DNA of 56,289 nucleotides, taken from Lachnospiraceae bacterium. GTDB lineage: Bacteria; Bacillota; Clostridia; Lachnospirales; Lachnospiraceae. Every line of letters starts with the position of its first letter. Positions within the stretch are counted from its first letter, which is position 1. This document shows positions 34,225 through 43,581 of the stretch, piece by piece. The position numbers and the translations under genes are program-made. The notes under the pieces are model-generated. The model saw nothing but the letters and a program-made list of their open reading frames with translations. It had not been told where the DNA came from and made no database searches. The DNA is taken from positions 1 to 56,289 of the forward strand of contig JAILRC010000023.1 in assembly GCA_024698485.1 (NCBI GenBank), read 5' to 3'.

Positions 34225-35082
34225 ATGATCAGATGCGATAATCTGGTCAAGATATACAAGACCGCGGACACGGAAGTTCTGGCGCTGCAGGGGCTGGACA
34301 TCACCATCGAAAAAGGTGAGTTCATGGCTATCATAGGAAGCAGCGGAAGCGGAAAGACCACCTTTCTCAACATGATCGGAGGTCTGGACACCCCCACGGC
34401 GGGTAAACTCTTCGTGGACGGAAAGGACATATTCAAACTCTCCCGAAAGGAGATCGTTGAATACAAAAGAAAGACCGTAGGCTTCGTGTGGCAGAATAAT
34501 GCAAGAAACCTGCTGCCTTTCCTTACGGCAGAAGAAAACGTCATGGCTCCTCTCATGTTCTCCAATGATCGGAAAAAGCGGGAGAGAGCGGTGGAACTGC
34601 TGAGCCTTGTGGGATTGGAACACAAGAGAAAAGAATATCCCTTAAAGATGTCCGGAGGCGAACAGCAGAGAGTGGCCATTGCCACGGCCCTTGCAAACAA
34701 CCCTAAGATCCTTCTTGCGGATGAACCTACGGGAGCGGTGGATGTGAAAACATCGGAACGCATATTCGAGGTGTTCAGACACATAAACAAGGAATTCGGA
34801 ACCACCGTTGTGATCGTGACTCATGACATGAAACTGGCGGACAAGGTCAACAGAGTGGCCGCCATCAGGGACGGAAAGATAAGCATGGAAAAACTTTCCT
34901 CCGCCTACTCCAAAGGACTTGAAGGTGTAGCGGATTTTACGGAAGTTTCGATCCTGGACAGGGCAAACAGAGTCCAGATACCGAAGGATGTTTTACAAAA
35001 AGCCGGGATCACCGGAAACCGTGTGGAGGTTTCCGTGAAAGACGGACATGTGGAGCTGGCAGCTCCGAAAACAACGAAATAA
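34225..35082 (+). CDS. ABC transporter ATPase with AbrB-like C-terminal tail (second)
   Basis: About 285 residues. Residues 1-230 are a complete ABC ATPase: Walker A GSSGSGKTT, signature MSGGEQQRVAIATAL, Walker B ILLADEPTGAVD, switch His in VTHD. Residues about 243-285 are an added domain (RVQIPKDVLQKAG, then NRVEVSVKDGHVEL) that resembles the SpoVT/AbrB swapped-hairpin fold. This domain usually binds DNA or dimerises, so the tail may drive ATPase pairing or link transport to regulation. The ATG at 34225 lies just after the previous stop codon; a TTG at 34207 is the alternative. Confidence 0.82.
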   Translation: MIRCDNLVKIYKTADTEVLALQGLDITIEKGEFMAIIGSSGSGKTTFLNMIGGLDTPTAGKLFVDGKDIFKLSRKEIVEYKRKTVGFVWQNNARNLLPFLTAEENVMAPLMFSNDRKKRERAVELLSLVGLEHKRKEYPLKMSGGEQQRVAIATALANNPKILLADEPTGAVDVKTSERIFEVFRHINKEFGTTVVIVTHDMKLADKVNRVAAIRDGKISMEKLSSAYSKGLEGVADFTEVSILDRANRVQIPKDVLQKAGITGNRVEVSVKDGHVELAAPKTTK

Positions 35083-35098
35083 AGAACGAAAGTTCTTT
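35081..35098 (+). promoter_or_regulatory. GNRA-type hairpin before the binding-protein gene
   Basis: AAAGAAC, GAAA, GTTCTTT: a 7-bp stem with a GNRA tetraloop directly after the ATPase stop codon and 26 bases before the next start. No T-run follows, so it looks more like a processing or 5'-stabilising stem than a terminator. Confidence 0.45.
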
Positions 35099-35124
35099 AT
35101 ATATATCATTAAGGAGGTTTTATT

Positions 35125-36606
35125 ATGAAGAAATCCACAAGCAAGCTCCTTGCACTCGCACTTGCAGGAGTAATGACACTCGGTGCTTTGGGATGCGGCG
35201 GAGAAAAGACTCCTGCAACTGAACCCACAAAGGCACCGGAACCCACAAAGGCTGCTTCACAGCCCACTGCTACACCTACACCCGAAGGCTATGACTTCGG
35301 CGGAGTAACGGTAAAAGTTTTCGGCGCAGCTTGGAATGATGTTGAAAAGGATGAGCCCAAGTTTGTTGAAGCTAAGGCTTACATCGAGAAGAAGTATAAC
35401 ATCAAGCTTCAGAAGGCAGCAATGGAAGGCTATGACGGAACAAACGATGCCGAGATCCTTGTTTCATCCATCGCAGCAGGCGATCCCGCAGCTCACATCA
35501 TCAACCTTAACCCTGACAGCATGATCACAGCTTTCACAAAGGACATACTTTTCGATCTTACCGATTATCTTGATGAGATCAAGGTCGGCAAGGCATACAC
35601 AGATGTAGCAACCTGGAAGGGTCATTGCTATGGTGTTGCATACGAGAACATCGGTGATACATGGGTTCTTGTATATGACAGAGATTACTTAAAGTCCATC
35701 GGTATGACAAAGACACCTACCGACATGTTCATGGAAGGTAAGTGGGACTATGAAAGCTTCAGAACTTATTGTGCTGAAATGAAGTCCAAGCTTCCCGACG
35801 GAAAGTATCCCATCGGTCAGTATCCTTTCCACTGGGGTGCAATGGCAGCCTCCGCAAACGGAGCTCAGATCGTAAATCCTGACGGCAGCCTCAACCTTAC
35901 AAGCGAAGCGATCATTGAATCAACACAGTTCTATCAGAAGCTGGAAGAGGATGGTCTTGCATTCCCTATGTATCTCCACAGAGATGCTGACGGAAAGATC
36001 ATAACACGTGAAGATGGTTCCATGGACTATGATTTCGCATATGCTCTTGACGATGACAGGATCATCATGAAGAGAGTTGAGACATGGCAGCTGGGCGGTA
36101 TCGATTACAACTACGGTATCGTTTACTGGCCTTGGGGCTCCAATGTAAAGTGCACAGGCGATTACACAACACTTTCCGACAACTACAACACAGCAGGTCT
36201 TTACTGGGGCTTTGATGCCATCCTTAAGGCAGCTGTTGAGAAGACAGGTATTCCCGGAAACGTTCTTGCTCTCATCGACAAAGAGTGGAGATGCATGGTT
36301 GAAGACAACCACTTCGAGTATATGACAGAAGCTTATGAGAATGAGCAGAAGGGTATCTACACCAACGAGAGCCCTGAAAAGGGTGAAGCAAGATCCTTCA
36401 GAACAGAGCAGGATATCGAACTCTTCGACTGGGGTCACACACGTTACAAGGCAGATCTTGTTTGGGGCTATGCATCTGCAGATTTCTGCGATACATGGAG
36501 AATGTTCCAGGACATCTTCATGGAGTACAAGGATGTTCGTTCACATCTTCAGTCCTACCAGAATGAAGGTACTGCAAAACTTAAAGAGGCAGGCGTTATC
36601 AAGTAA
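35125..36606 (+). CDS. Sugar ABC transporter solute-binding lipoprotein
   Basis: Extracellular solute-binding protein (493 residues) of the family-1 type used by CUT1 importers. The lipobox is LGALGC (Cys24), followed by a Thr/Pro-rich linker and a two-lobed binding fold beginning near VTVKVFGAAWND. Aromatic residues typical of sugar stacking are frequent (for example FHWGAMAA, YWPWGSN, YNTAGLYWGF). A very strong AAGGAGG precedes it. It is framed by the stem at 35081 and the hairpin at 36632, an arrangement commonly used to make more binding protein than permease. It probably captures the glycan for one of the two permease pairs downstream. Confidence 0.88.
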   Translation: MKKSTSKLLALALAGVMTLGALGCGGEKTPATEPTKAPEPTKAASQPTATPTPEGYDFGGVTVKVFGAAWNDVEKDEPKFVEAKAYIEKKYNIKLQKAAMEGYDGTNDAEILVSSIAAGDPAAHIINLNPDSMITAFTKDILFDLTDYLDEIKVGKAYTDVATWKGHCYGVAYENIGDTWVLVYDRDYLKSIGMTKTPTDMFMEGKWDYESFRTYCAEMKSKLPDGKYPIGQYPFHWGAMAASANGAQIVNPDGSLNLTSEAIIESTQFYQKLEEDGLAFPMYLHRDADGKIITREDGSMDYDFAYALDDDRIIMKRVETWQLGGIDYNYGIVYWPWGSNVKCTGDYTTLSDNYNTAGLYWGFDAILKAAVEKTGIPGNVLALIDKEWRCMVEDNHFEYMTEAYENEQKGIYTNESPEKGEARSFRTEQDIELFDWGHTRYKADLVWGYASADFCDTWRMFQDIFMEYKDVRSHLQSYQNEGTAKLKEAGVIK

Positions 36607-36631
36607 TCCTGATACGGTCTGAATAAGAAGG

Positions 36632-36663
36632 CAGGGAGCGGTCGTTGCCGCTCCCTGATTTTA
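36632..36663 (+). terminator. Partial terminator after the binding-protein gene
   Basis: CAGGGAGCGG (36632-36641) pairs perfectly with CCGCTCCCTG (36648-36657), followed only by ATTTTAG. The stem is strong but the T-tract is short, so some read-through into the downstream permease genes is expected. Confidence 0.65.
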
Positions 36664-36698
36664 GAAAAAGGAGAAGCCTGAAAGGGCCATCGAAGGTT

Positions 36699-39641
36699 AT
36701 GAAGAAAAAAAGGGATCGAATTAAAGGAATAATTCTTGCACTTATCCTTCTTACAGCGGTTGTTGTTTTAATCCTGATAAAGCATAGTGCCAACAGATCC
36801 GATGCACAGCTTCGTGCTGAGATACTTGCGGAAGAATGGGACTTTTCCGGTGAAGATCCCGATTCATATGATACTTATCTGGATAATCTTAAAAAAACGG
36901 GGAAAGTTTCTGCGGCAGGAAGCGAAGTGCTGATCAAGGCTGCGGATTATAAAAAATTGTCCTCCGAGGCTGCTGCGGCACCCTCAGAGAACGGCATCTA
37001 CACCTATGCTGACGGTATTGTTACCTATGAATTCAAAGTACCCGAAGCAGGAACCTATTTTATTGAGGTAGGCTATACGCCCGTTGCAGACGGAAATATG
37101 GCCATTATAAGAAATCTGAAGATCAATGGGGAACGCCCTTTCGAAGGAGCTGACGGTCTCACCTTTGATCGCATGTGGATAGACGAGTCCAAAAGCTTTT
37201 TAATGGACACTTCCAAAAACCATGGATTTCCCAGTCAGATACAGTCGCCCGAGCCCACTTTCACAAGGCTTGAAAGCACTGACAGATCTGTGACGGGACC
37301 TTTCCTGTTCTATTTTGAAAAAGGAAAAAACACTCTTGCGCTTGAAGCAGTACAGTCAACGCTTGAGATCTCATATATCAAACTCATCCCTTCAACGGGG
37401 ATAATGACTTACGAAGAGTATCTTGCAGCTCATTCAGATGCTGAAAAGATCAGCGCATCGGATATGGGAAAAGACGGCATGATCGTTGTGCAGGCAGAGG
37501 ATACTCTCTATAAGTCAACATCTACACTTCTGCCGCAGAATGACAGGACCAGTGCGGCAACACAACCCCATCACTCGAGCAATATCGTACTTAATTCCAT
37601 CGGAGGAGCTACCTGGAACAAGGCAGGAACAGCCATCACATGGAAAGTGACCGTACCAAAAGCGGGGCTTTACAAGATAGGAACCCGCTTTATGCAGGCA
37701 CAGAACAGAGATTTCTTCTCTGCCCGCGAGATCAAGATCAACGGAGAACTTCCTTTTGTTGAAGCAAGCGGGATACCTTTCTATTATAAGTCCAAATTCC
37801 AGACAGCTTACCTGGGAAGCGGGAATGATGATTATTATTTCTACCTGAATGAAGGCGACAACACGATTACCATGTGCGTTACACTGGGTAGCCTTTCCTA
37901 TGCTTCAAAACAGGCAGGCATCAGTGTAAAGAATTTTAACAGTCTTTACAGAGAGCTGACCGCCGTAATGGGAACATCACCCGACTCTTACAGAGATTAC
38001 GGTATCCTTGATTCCATTCCCGATATGGTGGATATCATGAAGAAGGAGTACGTAAGACTTACCGATGTCATGGCATCCGTTGGAGAATCTCTGGATAACA
38101 ACAACAACACAAACGGCATAGCAAAACTTCTCCTTCAGCTTGAAAAGGTCATTAAGAAAGCGGACAAGATCGCGAAGGAGTACAGTTCCTTCTCGGATAA
38201 CATCACGGCTCTCGCATCATGGATGCTGAACCTTGATGAACAGCCTTTGCAGTTGGATTACATTTTTGTGGGCGGTGAAGGCACTAAACTTCCGAAAGCC
38301 GAAGCCGGATTCTTCAGGAGTTTCGGTCATAAATTCATGGGCTTCATCGGTTCCTTCACCAATGATTACCGCATTGCGGGAGAGTACAACAAGGAAACCG
38401 ACAAGAACATTGTTGTCTGGATCTCCACTTATACAAGAGACCAGTATGACATTGTCCAGAGAATGATAAACAATGCGTTCAAAGACTCTGATTTCAGTGT
38501 GGAACTTAAGATGGTCGCAGGCGGAACTGTAATGCCCGCAACTCTTACCGGTAACGGACCCGATGTAGCCATCCAGTTGGATTTCTCAATGCCCACAAAC
38601 TTTGCGTACAGAAGCGCAGGTTATGACCTGACTAAGTTTGCGGATTATAAAGAAGTGGCATCAAGGTTTGCCCCCGGTGCTCTGGAGTATTTTGAATTCA
38701 ACGGCGGTGTTTATGCATTGCCTGATGAAATGTCCTTCCCTGTAATGTTTGTCAGAACGGACATACTTAAAGAAATGGGCTTTGAGGTTCCCAACACCTG
38801 GGATGAGCTCATGGCCATGATACCTTATCTCCAGTCGGAAAATATGTCGGTTTACTTCTCCAGCGGAACAGCCATTCTGGGAAGCGGAACCATGACATCT
38901 TCGAAGCCTGTAAGCCTTTTCTTCGCTTCCAAGCTTTATCAGAAGGGAGTTGAGCTTTACAGGGACAACGGAGCCACCATTAACCTGGACACTTTGGAAG
39001 CGGAACTTGTGTTCAAGGAGTGGACTCAGTACTATACAAAGCAGAACTTCCCTTACTCCATCAGTACGGTAACAAGATTCCGTACGGGAGAAGTTCCCAT
39101 TGTGATCGAAGACTATACACTGATCAACACTTTGTCTGCAGCAGCCCCCGAGATCGAAGGCGCATGGAGCATCTTCCCCATCCCGGCAACAGTGAGAGAG
39201 GACGGTACTCTTGATCGTTCCACGGCCTGCATCGTCGGTTCGGGAATGATCGTAAAGACAAGTGTCGAACAGAATGATACAGTGAACGAGGCATGGGAGT
39301 TCCTTAAATGGTGGACCAGTAAAGAGGTTCAGGAACAATATGCCGATGAGCAGATGTCACTTCTGGGAGCTGCAGCGGAGTTCCCCGTAGCTAATCTTGA
39401 GGCCATCAGGACAAGAGCAAAGATCAAGGGAACAGATGGCAGTATTGAAGAGATCCTGAAATGGCTCAGAGGTGTTCCGCAGGTTCCCGGCGGATACATC
39501 ACCGGTCGTGAGATCAGCAATGCTTTCCTTGAAGTCATAAACGGCTATCTGGATCCCGTAGATACTCTCTACCTGAAACTGGATGCCATCAACAACGAAT
39601 TAAAGACCAAGCGCGAAGAATTCGGGCTTGAGAGCAAATAG
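36699..39641 (+). CDS. Membrane-anchored solute-binding protein with N-terminal carbohydrate-binding-like domains
   Basis: About 980 residues. One transmembrane helix (about 9-30) after a basic start anchors it. Two similar beta-sandwich-like regions follow (about 60-225 and 250-420), each with a YEFKVPEAGTYFIEVGY-type or TWKVTVPKAGLYKIGTRF-type strand and an IRNLKINGE/AREIKINGE motif, suggesting a duplicated carbohydrate-binding module. A helical linker leads to a C-terminal solute-binding fold (about 565-980; IVVWISTYTRDQ, NGPDVAIQLD, WDELMAMIPYL). The start is taken as ATG 36699, although its ribosome binding site is weak; a CTG at 36678 after AAAGGAG is an alternative. It is probably the binding protein for the adjacent permeases. 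Confidence 0.75.
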   Translation: MKKKRDRIKGIILALILLTAVVVLILIKHSANRSDAQLRAEILAEEWDFSGEDPDSYDTYLDNLKKTGKVSAAGSEVLIKAADYKKLSSEAAAAPSENGIYTYADGIVTYEFKVPEAGTYFIEVGYTPVADGNMAIIRNLKINGERPFEGADGLTFDRMWIDESKSFLMDTSKNHGFPSQIQSPEPTFTRLESTDRSVTGPFLFYFEKGKNTLALEAVQSTLEISYIKLIPSTGIMTYEEYLAAHSDAEKISASDMGKDGMIVVQAEDTLYKSTSTLLPQNDRTSAATQPHHSSNIVLNSIGGATWNKAGTAITWKVTVPKAGLYKIGTRFMQAQNRDFFSAREIKINGELPFVEASGIPFYYKSKFQTAYLGSGNDDYYFYLNEGDNTITMCVTLGSLSYASKQAGISVKNFNSLYRELTAVMGTSPDSYRDYGILDSIPDMVDIMKKEYVRLTDVMASVGESLDNNNNTNGIAKLLLQLEKVIKKADKIAKEYSSFSDNITALASWMLNLDEQPLQLDYIFVGGEGTKLPKAEAGFFRSFGHKFMGFIGSFTNDYRIAGEYNKETDKNIVVWISTYTRDQYDIVQRMINNAFKDSDFSVELKMVAGGTVMPATLTGNGPDVAIQLDFSMPTNFAYRSAGYDLTKFADYKEVASRFAPGALEYFEFNGGVYALPDEMSFPVMFVRTDILKEMGFEVPNTWDELMAMIPYLQSENMSVYFSSGTAILGSGTMTSSKPVSLFFASKLYQKGVELYRDNGATINLDTLEAELVFKEWTQYYTKQNFPYSISTVTRFRTGEVPIVIEDYTLINTLSAAAPEIEGAWSIFPIPATVREDGTLDRSTACIVGSGMIVKTSVEQNDTVNEAWEFLKWWTSKEVQEQYADEQMSLLGAAAEFPVANLEAIRTRAKIKGTDGSIEEILKWLRGVPQVPGGYITGREISNAFLEVINGYLDPVDTLYLKLDAINNELKTKREEFGLESK

Positions 39642-39657
39642 AAAGGAGGAAGATCAG

Positions 39658-40566
39658 ATGAAAAAGACGAAATGGCAGAATCTGATACATCAGATAAAGA
39701 AAAGTTACATGTTCTACCTCATGATGGCACCCTTCCTTTTGTTCTTTGTGGTCTTCGCGGTTTACCCCGTGTTAAAGGCTATATTTTACAGTTTCACGGA
39801 TTACAACATCCTTGAAAAGCCCAATTTCATAGGACTCAAGAATTATGCACAGCTGATCCTTCATGACGCAATTTTTATAAAGGCCATTCAGAACACCTTT
39901 ATAATTGCGGTCTTCGTGGGACCTTTCGGTTACATTCTTTCCTTCCTGGTGGCATGGCTCATAAATGAGCTGCCCCACTGGCTGGGAACCATTATGACCA
40001 TTGTTTTCTATATGCCCTCTATGGCAGGCGGCGCAATGCTCATCTTTTCGCTGCTGTTCTCCAACGACTCCAACGGCTACATAAATGCCTACCTGTTGGA
40101 TTGGGGACTTATAGATGCGCCCATACTATGGCTTACAAGTGCCAAGACCGTCCTTGTGCTGGTCATTGTCATCTCTGTATGGATGTCTCTGGGTGTCGGC
40201 TTCCTTTCATTCGTAGCAGGTATCAAGAACGTTCAGGAAGACCAGTATGAAGCTGCAGCCATCGACGGCATCAGAAACAGATGGCAGGAACTCTGGTTCA
40301 TTACACTTCCAAACATGAAGCCCCAGCTTCTCTTCGGTGCTGTAATGTCCATTACGGGTTCGTTCTCCGTGGGCGCCGTAGCAGATTCACTGGTAGGTTT
40401 CCCCAGCCCCAGTTACGCCAGCCACACCATAGTCAACCACCTGAACGACTACGGTCTTATCAGACTTGAAATGGGACGTGCTTCCGCCATCGCAGTTATC
40501 CTTTTCTTTATCATGATAGTGAGCAACCTTCTTGTACAGAAGCTGCTGAGAAAAGTTGGAACCTGA
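39658..40566 (+). CDS. Sugar ABC transporter permease, UgpA/LplB type (pair 1)
   Basis: A 302-residue CUT1 permease with six predicted helices and the ATPase-contact EAA loop (QYEAAAIDGIRNRWQELWFITLP, about 205-227). AAAGGAGGAAG precedes the ATG at 39658. It works with the following permease. No sugar ATPase (MsmK type) is encoded in the window, so a shared one elsewhere must energise it. Confidence 0.92.
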   Translation: MKKTKWQNLIHQIKKSYMFYLMMAPFLLFFVVFAVYPVLKAIFYSFTDYNILEKPNFIGLKNYAQLILHDAIFIKAIQNTFIIAVFVGPFGYILSFLVAWLINELPHWLGTIMTIVFYMPSMAGGAMLIFSLLFSNDSNGYINAYLLDWGLIDAPILWLTSAKTVLVLVIVISVWMSLGVGFLSFVAGIKNVQEDQYEAAAIDGIRNRWQELWFITLPNMKPQLLFGAVMSITGSFSVGAVADSLVGFPSPSYASHTIVNHLNDYGLIRLEMGRASAIAVILFFIMIVSNLLVQKLLRKVGT

Positions 40567-40594
40567 TGAGGAGCGCTGTTACCGGAGGACTATT

Positions 40595-41488
40595 ATGAGA
40601 AAGATTTTTAATTTTGAATCAGAGACTCGCAGTTATGCGAGAAGAAACACAAGGAGCTTCGGCGGGAATGTGGTAATGGGCTTTTTCCTGGCGGTTCTGG
40701 GATACATCTTCTTCTTCCCGGTGCTGTTCATGTACAACAACGCTTTGAAACCACTGAACGAAATGTTCATGTTCCCTCCGAAGGTTTTCGTAAGAAACCC
40801 TACATTTAACAACTTCCTGGATCTGTTCAGAGTTTTGGCAAACACCCTTGTTCCTTTTGGGCGTTACATGTTCAACTCCCTTTTCGTCATCGTGATCGGT
40901 TCCGTGGGACACATCATCATTGCATCACTTTGTGCTTACCCCCTTGCCAAGTACACGTTTCCGGGATCAAAGTTCATTTCGAAACTGATCGTCTACTCCC
41001 TTATGTTTAACGCAACGGTTACGACGATCCCCAACTTTATAACCATTTCAAAGCTTGGACTCATTGACTCCTATGGAGCTATTATCATTCCCAGCTTTGC
41101 TTCAACGCTGGGGCTTTACTTCATGATGAACTTCATGGAAGGAATACCCGACAGTTTGCTGGAAGCAGCGAAGATCGACGGTGCGAGCCACCTGAGGATC
41201 CATTTTTCCATTGTGCTTCCTCTGGTAAAACCCGCCTGGGTAACGGCCTTCATCCTGATCTTCCAGAGCCTTTGGGGCAGTACGGGTGACAGCTTCATTT
41301 ACAAGGAAAACCTTAAGAGTGTTGCTTACATGATGTCACAGATCGCCGGAGGAAGCTCTGTGGGCGTTGCAAGAGCGGGAGTTCTTGCAGCTGCATCCGC
41401 TATCATGTTCTCCATACCTGCGGTCATTTTCCTTCTGATGCAGACCAACGTGATCAACACCATGGCTACATCGGGTATCAAAGAATAA
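40595..41488 (+). CDS. Sugar ABC transporter permease, UgpE/MalG type (pair 1)
   Basis: A 297-residue CUT1 permease, partner of the preceding gene. The EAA loop (LLEAAKIDGASHLRIHFSIVLP) lies near 185-207, and the usual helices surround it. Start ATG 40595 follows GGAGG. Its stop codon is adjacent to the start region of the NHL/Yip1 gene. Confidence 0.92.
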   Translation: MRKIFNFESETRSYARRNTRSFGGNVVMGFFLAVLGYIFFFPVLFMYNNALKPLNEMFMFPPKVFVRNPTFNNFLDLFRVLANTLVPFGRYMFNSLFVIVIGSVGHIIIASLCAYPLAKYTFPGSKFISKLIVYSLMFNATVTTIPNFITISKLGLIDSYGAIIIPSFASTLGLYFMMNFMEGIPDSLLEAAKIDGASHLRIHFSIVLPLVKPAWVTAFILIFQSLWGSTGDSFIYKENLKSVAYMMSQIAGGSSVGVARAGVLAAASAIMFSIPAVIFLLMQTNVINTMATSGIKE

Positions 41489-41499
41489 TGGGGGTTAAT

Positions 41500-43569
41500 A
41501 TGAAAAAGAAGATCATAGCAGCCTTCATGGCCGCACTGACAATAGTATCGCTGGTGGCCCCCGTTGCCGTAAAAGCGGACAGCTACACTTACACGATCTA
41601 CGATAAGGAAGTAGCTTCTCCCGATGCTTACACCTGGGAGAGAAGCGTAAGAGCCGAAGACCTTGGCATCGACAACATGTCGAGTCTTGTGGATGTTTAC
41701 TACAGAAACGGTCACGTGTACATCCTTATGAACGGTAAGATCGTGGTCACCGACAACGAGTTTAACACGATCAAGGTCATCACTGATTACAAAAGAAACG
41801 GGGAGACAGTGGCAATAAGCGCTCCCAAGGGGATCTTTGTAACAGAGGAGGAGGACATCTATTTCACCGAAGAGGTGAAGGGAGAGATCATCCATCTGGA
41901 TAAAGACGGAAAATACATTAGAACCCTTGGAGATCCTCACATCAAGAGCATTGAGAATATTACCTACCAGCCTACGAAAGTGGTTATCGACGACATAGGC
42001 AGGATATACGTAAAGGCCAAGAGTGTTTATGAAGGTATCATAGAGTTGGATCCCAACGGAAATTTCAATCGTTTTGTCGGAGCCAATGAGGTTACACCCA
42101 GCCTTTATCAGCGTTTCAGACGTTCCATTGCCACAGAAAAACAGATTGAGCAGATGTCCCTGTGGCTTCCGACTGACTACAGTGACATCACACTGGATTC
42201 GGAAGGTTACATTCTGGCAACGGTAAGGGACAACAAGATCGACAATCCTATCAAGAGACTCAATTCTGCCGGAACAGACGTTCTTGCCGAGTACGAATAC
42301 ATCGTTTCTCCAAGAGGAGATTATGTCAAGAGCGGAGGTACAAACTCCATGCTTACCAACGTTGCGGCAGCAGACGACGGAAGATTCGCTGTGCTGGATG
42401 CCAATTTCGCCAGGATCTTTGTCTATGCTCCCGACGGTATCCTTCTCTACATTCTGGGCGGAAGCGGAAAACAGAGAGGGCAGCTGAACAGCCCTGTGGA
42501 TCTTACATTCATGGATGACAAGATCCTTGTGGCAGACAACGTTGCCAACTCCATTGAAGTATTCAAGCCTACAGAGTACGGAACGCTCATAAACACTGCA
42601 CTTATTTATCAGTCGGCTTATGACTACGAGACCGCAGCTTATTACTGGCATCAGGTTTATGACATAAACCCCAACCACATTGCGGCAAACATGGGCCTCG
42701 GTAAGCAGCAGCTTCGTGCCGGAATGTACGATGAAGCCCTTGAAAGCTTCAGAAGGACAGGTGAAAGGACCAGCTGGTCATCTGCTTTTGTAAAGGTGAG
42801 AGAGCAGTGGCTGGAAAAGAACCTTGTGAAGACCATCATTATCGTCATTCTGATCGTGGTTGCATTCATGGTTGTTAAGCGTTACCTGATAAAGGAAGAT
42901 CAAAAGGGACGTTTTAAAGGTAATAAATTTGTTGATGTATTAAAACGTGTGAAATATACGGTCATCACTTGGCCCAAATACATGATGTCTTCACCCTTCA
43001 AGGCTTTTGACGACATGAAGTATGAAGATGCGGGAAGTCTCCCCTTTGCCTTTGTGCTTTTTGCTCTTACAGCATGGCTGGGACTGGCAAGTGCCAGGTA
43101 TACGGGTTTCCTTATGAACACCAGAGACGTTAACGATCTTAATGTCCCGCTGATCCTTGCCAGCACCGTGGCTCTCAGAGTGGTATATGTTATCGCCAAC
43201 TGGGCAACAGGCGTTCTGATGGATGGTAAAGGAACATTGAAGAATGTTTTCAAGTTCACCATGTACTCAAGTTATCCTGCCATCATACTGAGTGCTGTCA
43301 GCATTCTACTTTCAAGAGTATGTTCATATGAAGAAGTGGGGCTGGTAACGGTCATTTCAGCCATTGGAGGATTCCTGAGCGTGTTCTACATGTTCATAGG
43401 TATTGTCACCGTTCATCAGTACAGCTTCACCAAGGGCGTTGCATCCATACTGGTTACCGCGGTGGGAATGGCAATAGTTATTTTCATTATCTTGCTTTTT
43501 GCTTCGCTATTAACAGGTTTCGTAAACGATATGGGAACCATTGCGGACGAAATCAGTCTTTACTTGTAG
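41500..43569 (+). CDS. NHL-repeat/Yip1-domain membrane protein
   Basis: About 689 residues. A signal peptide (about 1-27) precedes an extracellular beta-propeller of NHL-like repeats (about 40-360; for example GKIVVTDNEFNTIKVI, ADDGRFAVLDANFARIFVY, LNSPVDLTFMDDKILVADN). A TPR-like pair of helices (about 365-420) and a transmembrane helix (about 430-450) follow, then a C-terminal Yip1-type domain with about five helices (about 510-685). It sits between the two permease pairs, 12 bases after one and 12 bases before DUF5696. The family is common next to sugar importers in Firmicutes, but its job is unknown; a scaffold or sensor for transporter and surface glycan is plausible. Confidence 0.75.
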   Translation: MKKKIIAAFMAALTIVSLVAPVAVKADSYTYTIYDKEVASPDAYTWERSVRAEDLGIDNMSSLVDVYYRNGHVYILMNGKIVVTDNEFNTIKVITDYKRNGETVAISAPKGIFVTEEEDIYFTEEVKGEIIHLDKDGKYIRTLGDPHIKSIENITYQPTKVVIDDIGRIYVKAKSVYEGIIELDPNGNFNRFVGANEVTPSLYQRFRRSIATEKQIEQMSLWLPTDYSDITLDSEGYILATVRDNKIDNPIKRLNSAGTDVLAEYEYIVSPRGDYVKSGGTNSMLTNVAAADDGRFAVLDANFARIFVYAPDGILLYILGGSGKQRGQLNSPVDLTFMDDKILVADNVANSIEVFKPTEYGTLINTALIYQSAYDYETAAYYWHQVYDINPNHIAANMGLGKQQLRAGMYDEALESFRRTGERTSWSSAFVKVREQWLEKNLVKTIIIVILIVVAFMVVKRYLIKEDQKGRFKGNKFVDVLKRVKYTVITWPKYMMSSPFKAFDDMKYEDAGSLPFAFVLFALTAWLGLASARYTGFLMNTRDVNDLNVPLILASTVALRVVYVIANWATGVLMDGKGTLKNVFKFTMYSSYPAIILSAVSILLSRVCSYEEVGLVTVISAIGGFLSVFYMFIGIVTVHQYSFTKGVASILVTAVGMAIVIFIILLFASLLTGFVNDMGTIADEISLYL

Positions 43570-43581
43570 GAGGAGTGACAT

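Noticed and set aside
41326-42678. Long antisense open frame opposite the NHL/Yip1 gene
   Set aside because: Shadow of a well-supported gene; no ribosome binding site, no domain features and biased composition from the reverse reading.
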